Positions 40,201 to 52,200 of a DNA stretch of 64,000 nt are shown one piece after another. Where the stretch lies: the NCBI RefSeq assembly GCF_050436995.1, contig NC_134747.1:2363501-2427500 (forward strand), read 5' to 3'. Source of the DNA: Anticarsia gemmatalis (lineage: Eukaryota > Arthropoda > Insecta > Lepidoptera > Erebidae). The position numbers and the translations under genes are program-made. Position 1 is the first letter of the stretch. The number at the start of each line of letters is the position of its first letter. A model generated the notes under the pieces. That model ran no database searches, had not been told where the DNA came from, and saw only the letters and a program-made list of their open reading frames with translations.

Positions 40201-43200
40201 TTGCTTTCGAAACAGACAGAAACACAGCACTCAACATGCCTTCAAAAATTTTAATTACAACCATTTTAGTTCCAAACCACGAACTAGTTTAAGCAATCGC
40301 CCATATTGAACCAATATTAGGCTTAAAGGAAACGCTACTGGAATTTAATCAGCAGCTAACGAGTGCAGGACCACATCGATCGACATGATTCGAATGCGCC
40401 AAACCGCAGCTAATCGAGTTTGCGCAATTGCTTCCAATTAAAACCTAGACTCGATCACATGGACGCTAAATAGCATGGCAACCGAGTTAAAAGCTTTCAA
40501 TTCTTTGATCGTATCTTTAAAATAAACTACGTGATATACACTCATTTTAAGATCGGTGACCGTTTTGGAACCTTCTCCAAGCGCTCAATTTAGAGGTTCA
40601 GGTCAGTTAATTACTTGTTCCCAAGCATCGTTTGCTCGTTCGCTATAATATGTCTCCTATTTAGGCGTGTGTTAAAGGAGTTTATTAAAATTTTGTCGCC
40701 CCGACCCCCGTCTAATTGTTTGCTGCTGGCTTCTGTTTTCTTTCACGTAACACGAAGCTTTATAGCTCCAACCTGGTACAATTTTCTTCCATTTATTCAA
40801 CACGACACACCAATTTAGCTTTTCTTTTTTTCTTTTAATTCGAATGCCTATTTTCTTTAATTCCTTTGTCGTTTTTTTAGTGTTTCTTTTGCTGTATCCA
40901 AGTGAACTGGAAACAGACATTTCTCGTTACGTTTTAATGAAAAGAATGTAAATTTGGCCTCGCGTTCCTTGTTATTTCATCTCATTATGTGAATAGTTGG
41001 TTACTCTGTCTGTATTAGATAAACATGTTTTTCCTTATTTTCGTCTCGTTTCTTTGACATTATGTTAACAAGATCTTTTTTGTAACGTTTCTTTCATCCA
41101 AGGTTTGGTATTTTAGGCCAGACTGTAATTGACAAAGTTTCTTTTGAAGGCTTTTCTTAGGCAGTCTTATTAGTCTTATTGCGAAAACATTGCCTTAGTT
41201 AGCATTCCCTATTCTATTCTATTTTATATTTTTATTGATGTATTTTTAATCGTAGAATAAGCCTACCATTACTACTTATTCCCACGTAATATCTAAATTC
41301 CAATACTAATAACATACTATCGTTACTAAAAATCATTCGCGCCTGTCGTTAAAACCCGCACAAATTTCCTCACAGACGATTTTATCACCGATTAACAGTA
41401 TTAAATGTGATAAATAGTATCAAATATTAATAGTATCCTATAAATACGCTTGTCGTCCACCAGTCTAGTGTAATAACGCCGATTGCCAAATCTGTAACGT
41501 GTTATGTCTCTCGTCAAGCGTGTGGGAGTGAACGCTATTTGAATTATGATTGAAATTGATGGACCTGATTGAATAGACACAGATTTTTATATAGATAGAA
41601 TTGATCTTTTATTGAAACCATTTCGGGACGTATTTAACTTGTCTCTTGGAATAAATAGAATTATTCAGTATGAAACTGAAGTTTTAGTTACTGATGTCTA
41701 ATAAGCAGGATTTAAAATCAATGTATACAAGAGTGTCCTAAAATTCACTAATGCCAATACATATTAGTCCAGTACATAAGTCTTCCAGAAAATGTAGTAT
41801 GTGCACTAAAATATCTGCATTCAGGACGAATTGCAATTCCTATAACCCGCAAGGTATTGTTCGCTATAGATCACCATTATAGCATGCTCGTAACAATATC
41901 TTATTTTTATTCTTCAATACATTTTCTTTTATGGCGTAGTCTATAGTGGAAAACGCTCATAATTACCCCGCTCATTTCACGTATATTTATTCACGTGACT
42001 TCTCAATCACACACATTAGCACTAAAATTAATTAATTGACACTCCACGGACCGGAATAGCCTCCATTATGAGCATCAATTTAAAATCCATTACTCTCAAC
42101 GCTTCGTACCAATTTAATTATCTTTTAAAATATCGCCCATTATTACTGCGGATAAAAGAGTTTGCCGGGAGTTCCAGCCTATTGTTTTTTCAACTCTTTT
42201 GTTTTGCTATAAAATAAGTATTTATTTAAAACAGAAGGGTAGACAAAAGACAGTAATGGATAGGAGTAATATTGTATAATGAAAGTTGTATTTTTTTTAA
42301 CCCGTTACTGTCCCACTGCTGGGCAAGGGTCTCCCTCCCAAACGAGGGAGAAGTTAGGCCTTGAATCCACCATACCGGATTGAGAAATTTGTAACATCAA
42401 GAAATGTATAAAACAACATTTAGGCGTGCAAGGTTTCATCACGATGTTTTCCTTCACCGTTAGAGCAAGTGATGATTATTTCTAATACACTCATGATTTA
42501 ATACGAAATAGTCTATCCTCGTTTATTTCGTCATAACTTTTTCGTTCATGTCCCTAGAAAAACGTTCGTTAGGTAATTCCGAACACCAAATGCAGGCTGA
42601 GCAAAAAATGCCTTTAGTATTCTTGCATCATATGAAACTGTAGAATATATTGGTTTAAATGTGCTTATGTACCGTTTCTTAAAAATATTGTTCTTATTAG
42701 GTTTGGGGTTTACCCACGAAATTATAAAAAATACGTTGATGAAAACTTGTTTTTCTTGACTTCGTTATATTATCATGTATTTTCATTGACAAAATATCTA
42801 TTGTGAACAGAACTTTCGGATTTGAAAATTGTATATATCATATCATAAATATCATAAATAATATATATTGTCCTTTTTTCTTCGTTATAATAGAGTAACT
42901 AAGGAAACGAATGTATGAATAATCCCGATTAATCATTTAAGTAGAGATAATAACACGTAATTAAAGAACCATATTCCTCGTCATATATAAATAACTACAG
43001 CTCAAGTTCGCTTACAAATGAATATAAAAAGAAACAGCTAGACCATAGTAGACGACCTAACCCAATTCCGTTTTTCTAAAGGCACGTCTAGTCGTTATCG
43101 CATACTGTTATCGCCTAGTAATGTTTGCGACGCGTGACTTATAACTGAATACTTAAATAATGTGGACGCCGTTATGCAATGATTAGTTGCCCATAATTTG

Positions 43201-46200
43201 TTTCTTATATTAAAGCTGTTTATGGTTATCAAGAAGATACATGAGTCTTAAATTTGCATCAATAGGCATCTATTATCTAATATTTAATGGAAATTAACAC
43301 AGACGTAAATTTTCTTTTGTTTTTTGATGTTCTGGTCTGGTGCAAGTTGTAGTAAATGCTAAATTGTCTATTTTATACAGAAGTCAATCAACAACTAGTA
43401 TAATCGATTCGTGTTCATTCCCGTATAATATGAGTAGATCCAATGTATCTTTTGAGTATATTTCGCACGTATTTGCTAGACAACCAAATAGTCATTTTTG
43501 GTAAGTTTCTAAAAAAATACATGCGTGTACAAAGTACACTGAAAAGTTTGAATTAGATAACCAGTAGTAAAATTTAGTTTTTAGTTGTGTAATGCAAAAA
43601 GATCAAAGTCCATGACGAAATATGCAATGTTTCTTTTATCATAGGTCGATTGATCTATGCTAAAGTCTCGCCCTCTTCAGATTAGACAAGAAGGCTTAAA
43701 ACCAGACATGTGGGTCGGCTATTTTATGTGAAGAAGATTTTTCTTTAATGGATATCCATCTCTCGTTTATAGACCTTATTTCTTACGAATTGGAATCTAT
43801 TTTCGTATTATCTTGTCAGTTTTAAATTGATAAGTATTATGAAACATCTTTACGATAGCGATAATCGCTATAGATCGACAACGTCCACACATAACGATCG
43901 TTATGCTGTCGTGGTAGTTTCGTGGTATGAGGAAAGGGGACAGACAATACAAGTATATAAGTTCGTATAGGGCAGTACCACCACATTTTTAAGGAAATTA
44001 ATTAATTAATACTGAATATTTTATAACAATATAATCAAAAATTGCTTCAACTTATCGATAAACGTGTTAAAGGACCTGTTAACATAGGGATTCCCATATA
44101 ACAAGGATACGTATATGATAACAAAGAAATTGTTGGAAGTGAACTTTGCACGAATCATTGTAACGTTATCGTTCGCCTGTCGCCAAGATGTTTACTGCTT
44201 TAATTAATAAATTAATCGTATCGTACGGTATCGGGTCCTCGAACCCGGTTGGGTCAGTGTTTTGAATTTTATCGGGAAAATAAGGATACAGACTAGACAG
44301 CCTTAAAAGAAAATAGAAACAAATATTGTCAAGTAACTTTACTCTTAAAGGAGAATGGGCACTCCTGGGCGGTCGGCGGCCATTAATGAAAGTAGTGTCA
44401 AATTAAAGTAATGATAACTAGGAACAACTTTTACTAAGAACGTTTCGCTGCAATCCTTTCAGGAAACAATATATTGACATGTAAATATAATGGAATTTCA
44501 TAGAACAAATACAATTATTTCGTGTCTGTAATGCATTTAATGTTGTGTAATAACGTTACATCTTCTTATAACGATTGCAATGCCATCAAAATGAACAATA
44601 ATCGTAACTCGTATCTATCTATTATATGGTTCACCTAGTTTCAAAGTTGTTCAAGCCGCCCGAATGTTATCTTAGTTGACAACAACCGGGACCGACTTTT
44701 TACTTGCCCTCGGAAGCACGGAGAAGCTCAGTTCAAATACCACAATGCGGTCACCCATCTATAGAATGACCGCGCCAACGGTTGCTTAACCAACAGATTG
44801 TTTACCGACCAGTGAGCGCAACTGGCTATGAACGCCTCGTTTTTAAGCTGAGCATTCAAGACAGATAAGTCGTCTCAGTGAATATATTATAGAAGAGCAA
44901 GATGTTTATTTGTTACGATATTTATATATTTACATGTTATGATTGTTCGAATATTAATAATGTCTACATTTGTATGCAATAATATAAATAGTACTTTTTA
45001 TTTAATCTCCGAATATAAGCCAAAAATATGTTTTTATACTATTAAAAGTGCTCAAAAACAAAAATGTATTTTGTTCGTCATATAAGTGCGTCGCGGCAAT
45101 AAAACTTCTACAAGGTAATTATAGGACTAAACTACATTAAAAAAACAAAAAATCAAGTTTGGCCGCGGATCGCCCAGGCTCCATACTATTTTGCCCATTC
45201 TCCTTTTGCAGAAAAAGTCCAAGAAATAAATCTATAGTAAAATAAAAAATACGGTAACGGACTCGATATGTATTTTACTAAAGTCTTATCTGCGGTATTA
45301 AATACTCTCTAAGTTAATAAAGTTAAAAATATTGCGATTAACATTAATTGTTAATAATCTGTCTTCGGTATGGGATAGGCTTTATGGGCTTATCTCTAAG
45401 GGTTATAAAAAACTTCATTCAGTTGGTATTTAATTCGTCTCTGCTCGTCCAGTGTGATTTATTCTTTATGTGTACGTGCACGTTTATACATAACTTGGTG
45501 CCGTCATATCAAAATGTAATTATGTTTGATAATACGAAACTAGTTTATGCGTAATTATTGTCCCGGTGTATATCAGAATTGTTTATAATTTACTATTCTA
45601 CCATATTCGATAACTATATTTAATAACTTCCATTACAATCACGCAATATTTCTTCTTTATAACTTCTCAATAATTGCTTGGTGCATTTGGTTTTGTGAAA
45701 CAACCAATTTTTTGTGTTAATACCGACTAGTCGACTACTTATAAATTAAAAGCAACTCACGTTTAAATAATTATATTATATTATTTTCTTTTTAGTATCG
45801 ATGCCCACGAACTTAAGTGATCACTCTTCAGTATTTTTTTTTCTGGTTAAAAACATTACACGTACGCCGATTATAAATAAACTAGCCTCCATGTTAAACA
45901 TTGGGTTTCTTAGAAAAAAAGTGTGAACTACCTTTTGCGTTTAACAGGATGTGTGCTTTGTGGTTTCGCATTAGTTTAACTATTTATTTTACAAGAACAA
46001 CTAATAGATAGCAAATTGTATTAAGAATTTGCTACCCATATGTGGTGCAATGCAATTTAAAGCATGCCTGAGTTCAGTGCTGTTAGTTTTAAACTACCCC
46101 AAGGCAATACACTGGGACCTTTCCTCGTTTATACCAATTTTAATTAAAATGTGGTTAAAATGATCTAACATATTCAGTTCACAATGTTTCACAAATCGCC

Positions 46201-49200
46201 TTACATTTATATACGGAAGCGTTTAGTAAACAGCAAGCAGGTGCGCTAACAACTTATTCTAATGGCATGTATTGTGCAACTGAACACATTCACGTCCGTG
46301 TCAGAGTAAAGCAAATATTGCGAAATGGTGGCGCAGTCGTTTCCTATTTATTAGGTCGATCTATTTCAGTGCGTTATCGTAGCCTACTGCCAATATTTAT
46401 GATATCATACCAGAAAAAATATGAAAAGCAAAAGTGGATTTGAGGTATGCTTTCGATACACTAGCTGGTCATACTGAGAAACGTGAGGGACAATACACTG
46501 AATTAAGTTCTGATAGATGTTTGGTATGATTTTATTTGGCTGGGTAGGGTACAATATTTCAAAATAATTAATTAAGTTTCTTTGTCTAGTCAACTAGTCA
46601 AATTAAGACAGGTCTAAAGGCTTTTACATGAAAATTGCAATCGCATATAATACAAACGCTCTACCAATGTTTTTTAAAAGAAATGTTCTGAACATCACAA
46701 AGTTAACCTTTTAAAAATTATCTTAGTTTTAGTAAGAATTTGTTAAAATTCCGATCGGTAATTGCCATCAGTGTGTAAAGTTTATTTGGTTTGCTTTACC
46801 AGTACGTATAGTCTACGCCTTTACGCCTCTTCACTTTATATTCGGTATAATGCTAGTAAAATGCTTAATCAATATTCTGATCTCAATACAAGTTTTCTAC
46901 CGCTCTAATCTTAGGTTCTGCTCAGTTTAACTTCTCTATTGTTCTGATTAGATGTTCCGTACCATCCATGTTATTACCTTGGTTAGGTCGATTTAATGCT
47001 TTTGCCACTTCATAAAGCAAGTGGCACGGAAAATTACATACACTTTTTGATTTTTAGGCTTTTTTAAATGTCGCATCGAAAATAGGAACACAGTGATACT
47101 GTCCGATTCCCCAAGCATTGTCGGGGATAAACATGTTGCACATATAAAGAAAATCTCCTCAGGGCTTTCATATTGGTTAGCTATAGAACTGGATAGCGAG
47201 TGATGATGATGAATCTTGTCAAAACAATCATCTTAACTGCAATCTTTAATGTAAAAATAATTGTGTTTGTTTATTTTCTCCAATGATAAAGATCGTCATT
47301 GAAAAGGTTATCTCGTTTAGCCTTTGAATCTCTCTCTAAATCAGTCTAAAAATACAATACAAGTAAACACAAATGACCTACGATAAATATGTTAAAATGA
47401 TTCTGTCTAACTGTGCGTGCTTATTATGTGTCTGGAGATAACCTTAGGTCGTTTAGTTCGTATCGCCTTGGTGTCGATTCTGGCATCAAATTATACTTAA
47501 ATCTTCTCGCTATTTTTGTTTTACCTTTTCCACTACATATATTTTCATGGGCTTTGTTTAGTTTTTCAACTTCTTCAGTGATGTATCTGTTGCTTTTGTT
47601 TCAACTATTCGTGAAAGAAAACACAAAGGTGTTGTCAGAACTCAGTGTTGAGTTACGGTTTAACTTTATTTACAGCACGAATAAAACGTTCCCTTTATTC
47701 GTGTAATTAGAAAGAGATGCAGTAATTAAGTGTCACGCAACCAACAACAGAATCAACGCCGCAATCAATCAAACTATGCATTGTAAACAGGCCTGACTCG
47801 AGGTTATCAAATCAACACTGTTTACAGCCAAGCTAGATACGGAAATTGTCTTCTCCTCCGATGTATTCGAGTCTATTGTCGTTACGCGATCTATCGAAAT
47901 CGGGCCAATGGAATTTGCCCGCAGCTCTAAACCTATGCTTGTTTGTTACATACATTATCTTTAAAGTGGCACTCGTGTGATTTAAAATGTTTTGTATACA
48001 CTATGATAAGTATACGAAAGTGAAATACTCATCTTATCTGCGGCATTAATGTATACCCTGGTTTTATTCATCTACCATTTACTTTTCGCTTCAACTATAT
48101 TCGCGAACACAACACGCAAAAGTAAAGCAGTGATATTGAAACGTCGGCGCATTCAGCCCGTCTTGTTCCAGATGTTAACTTTTTTTTGTATTTATGTAAA
48201 TCAATCTCTTCAACCCTAGCCCATTCATGTGTCATTTACGTGCCGTCGTTGCGCGTATGCTAGTCAGGTATTTCAGTTTATAGACTCTCTGCCGCGTCTG
48301 TCTTATATCTCTACACTTTTGTTTTTCTACCGCCACCAGTTGTTATTATTGCAACTGTAATAAACTTAAATTATAATTCTAAGTGCTCTAGTGTCGTATC
48401 TACTCGATTATGTAGGCTTATAGATAACAGGAGTGTTTTCCACAATCGACTTATGGCCAAGAAAGATTTACAGTCGCGCACAGAGCGATGGTAAAACACG
48501 AAGTTATTTCCGACGGAATCCGCCTTGTGGATTTGCTCCGCCGAAAATAGTATCATCGATCTTATTTGCAAGAGAGAATAACAGCGGCCGCGTATTTATT
48601 TATACAACTGAATATAGGAAAAGTTTCGCCTTATTCTCCGAGTTCGTTTACATATTCATTCCCTTGACTTTAGTCTGGTCCTTTGTTACCTGATGAATGA
48701 TTGTTTTATCACATTTATCAACATGGGAATACTTTTTCTAATCTTTTAATCCTAGAGGAATTGTGCCAAAACACAGTTTTCAAAGCGCATCAAATTCGCT
48801 GTGTGTCGGTCCACTTTATTCAATTAAGCGTTGATTGTCGGTGGCAAGAGGTCGCGTCGGGGTTGTGTTCTGTACTAATTAGGGCCTTAACGCTTCGCCC
48901 ACGCTCGTGCCCATTGTCGCACAGTTACCTATAATCCGTGTTCTGATACAATACACCTTATGATATTAGTGTCATGCGAACAATTGTCCAATTGTCCTCT
49001 CATTGAACTATGCAACAGTACTCGGAACAAGATCATTTTGATATACAGGGTGTCCCAAAACTCAACGATAATCCGAGACAGGATGAAAGGCCAAGTCATA
49101 CCGGTTCTAGGAAAAATAAAAAAAAAATTCCATATCACTTAGTTCAGCAATAATAGACACTTTTCAAAAAAGTTGAAATTCCACACCCTTGGTCGCATTT

Positions 49201-52200
49201 TCAAGTCCTGTGATCACCAATGTTACAATTTCGCTGTGTTTTTTTGAATTTCGTGATCTTCATTAAATATGCTATCACTCGTAAAACAAATTAATGCACA
49301 AAACATTGTTACTTTAATAAAAAAAGTTAAGTTTTAGTGAGTCATGGTTCACAAAAATATCGTTAGTTAACTTTGACGCTTCATATTGAAAAAAAAATGT
49401 ACTACACTACCCTTGGCAAGTTATTTCAAAAGTTGGCGCATTTAATCAAGATTTCAAAATGGTATAACACTTGCCACTTTTTTTGCCATTAAAAATGTTA
49501 TTTTTATTTGAACGAAGAGTATCCTCGCAGATGGATCGGACGCAGTGGTTTAATTTTATGGCATCCTCGTTCCCCCGATCTAAATATAGTGGATATTTTT
49601 AATTGGGAATGCATAAAAGAAAAAGTCTATTCAAAATCTATCAGAACTTAGCCAGAAAATTGACACAGCGTCAGAGGAAACAAATGCAAGGAATTTTGAT
49701 TGACTGGTGCAAAGGTCTTTTGTAAGGCGTTGAAGAGCCTGTATTCGTGCCAGAGGAAAACAATTTGGAATTACTTTAGTTTAAGGAGAATAATTAAATA
49801 AGAACGTTGGTTCGTTCATTTATTTTTTATTATTATTACTTACCTATTATGTTTATTACATTAAATATTTGTTATGGACTGACTCAATTACCTTTTTACT
49901 AAAAATAATTGCTTTCCTCTGGCACGAATACAGGCTCTGCAACGGCGTACAAAAAATCTTGTCACCAGTCAATTAAAATTCCTTGCATTTATTTCTTCTG
50001 ACGCTGTGTCAATTTTCTGGCTAAGTTCTGATAGATTTTGAATAGACTTTTTCTTTTATGCATTCCCAATTAAAAATATCCACTATATTTAAATCGGGGG
50101 AACGAGGATGCCATAAAATTAAACCACTGCGTCCGATCCATCTGCGAGGATACTCTTCGTTCAAATAAAAATAACATTTTTAATGGCAAAAAAAGTGGCA
50201 AGTGTTATACCATTTTGAAATCTTGATTAAATGCGCCAACTTTTGAAATAACTTGCCAAGGGTAGTGTAGTACATTTTTTTTTCAATATGAAGCGTCAAA
50301 GTTAACTAACGACATTTTTGTGAACCATGACTCACTAAAACTTAACTTTTTTTATTAAAGTAACAATGTTTTGTGCATTAATTTGTTTTACGAGTGATAG
50401 CATATTTAATAAAGATCACGAAATTCAAAAAAACACAGCGAAATTGTAACATTGGTGATCACAGGACTTGAAAATGCGACCAAGGGTGTGGAATTTCAAC
50501 TTTTTTGAAAAGTGTCTATTATTGCTGAACTAAGTGATATGGAATTTTTTTTTTATTTTTCCTAGAACCGGTATGACTTGGCCTTTCATCCTGTCTCGGA
50601 TTATCGTTGAGTTTTGGGACACCCTGTATAGGCATCTGTTTTGTTTGAAACTAGTTATGTATTAAAGTGAACTCTTAAAAGCAATGTTTGGCAGACACAA
50701 TCAACGTTGAAAGTAGTCAATAATTCGTTACATTATTCATGTGAAACATCAAGGCTGAATGCAAATGTGCATGTCGAAACTGTGCATAACAGATACATAC
50801 ACGGATTCCGTTGGATTTTGTACTACCGTCAGCTCAGCACCGGTCTGAGTGATAGAGCCCAGCCCACGTGCGCGCCGACCTCAATACTATCAACGCATTG
50901 GCAATACAAATATTCTGTTTATATTTACCTTCGTATTGTTATTGCATGCCAGCGACTTAAATGCCAAGAAACACCAGATACATTTCAAGTTTGGATATTT
51001 GCAACCGGTTTACTATTCAGTTTCGTCATTGTCTAATAACACCTCTTTTGAACGCAAGTAATGACACAGATTACCGCTATCAGAACGTACGTGACCGACA
51101 CGAGATCGGCCATTGTTATTTTCCTACGTTTCAATTAATCACGCTTTTTACGTACTATTGTCGCTTCAGACTTTGATTTATAAATACATAATTATGAGTG
51201 TAAACATGGAAATGTGCTCTTGGTGGTCGGTGGATATTTTTACGAGTCGGGATCACGTGCAAAAAGTTGTGAAACCTGTTTTGAGGCTTCGTTTATAAAC
51301 AAGAGGCTGGGATCAGGTTTTGGCGCGTTCGTTCTAAACGCGTGGGCGGCCTTGACTGAGCGAAGGACGGCCGGCGCGCGGTGCGGCGTGCGCGCGCGCC
51401 GGAGGCGTGGCTCATACGCGAACAACCGCGTCTGGATGACTGCGGTTTTTTATCTCGTGCTAGTTGTTTTTTCTCGCTCTAAGAGGAAAGATGGATACGT
51501 AAGAAATTAATAATACATTTCACAGCGATTAATAGATGCGACGCGTAACAAAGTTACTACACAGCGATACATGCAGATGTTTCAATTTAATTTACAAATA
51601 TTGCGCCACCAATTTATGTACGCCGTTCGTGTAATGCCGCCAATTCACGTACCAACCGAAACCAATCCACTAATCAAAAATAGATTTATAGACACAACAC
51701 GGTTGCGACACGCCCCGCTTATGATTTAGGAATGCAGATTTTTCCCATTAGTACACATACCGCAATTCAACGATGTTTATGTTTCCACGCGAGTGTTCAA
51801 CTTCATTATGGCGTAGTAAATTCTCCGCCTACATACCACCAGTCTAACCGACTTGTCCTGAACAAAAAATGGCAGTCGTTTGCAGTGCGCCATTCATTAT
51901 TCACGGCTCCCGGACGTGGGGTACGCGGCAGAAATAATAAATGCCATCAAAAACATTCTGTAAAAACCTCAAGTCTCGCCGTAAAAAGTTGTGAGATCTA
52001 TATAATACCAAGTCGATTAATCTATTTAGTCTCTACTTAAAGGACCTTCTGTCTTAAGTTATTACGTATGTTATTATCATGCCAATTTAAAAAAAATACC
52101 TTTAAAACAAATAGACCGACCTGGCCATCGCATGATTTGATTATTAGTATGTATCACACTACACAGCACGACGAGAAGTTAATGCTCCTGAAATGTTAAT

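Larger units (their letters stand above)
49046..50626. mobile_element. Giant palindrome of two inverted mariner-type transposon ends
   Basis: The ends are CAGGGTGTCCCAAAACTCAA at 49046 and its reverse complement closing at 50626, flanked by TATA. The two arms, about 720 bp each (49046 to ~49775 and ~49905 to 50626), are near-identical inverted copies around a ~130-bp centre. Each arm carries the same C-terminal transposase remnant. The structure is a tail-to-tail foldback of one transposon's 3' part. It cannot make a complete transposase. Confidence 0.88.

Noticed and set aside
44215..44260. tRNA-like T-arm (reverse of GGTTCGAGGAC)
   Set aside because: The loop is the wrong length and no acceptor stem, D-arm or anticodon arm can be formed around it.
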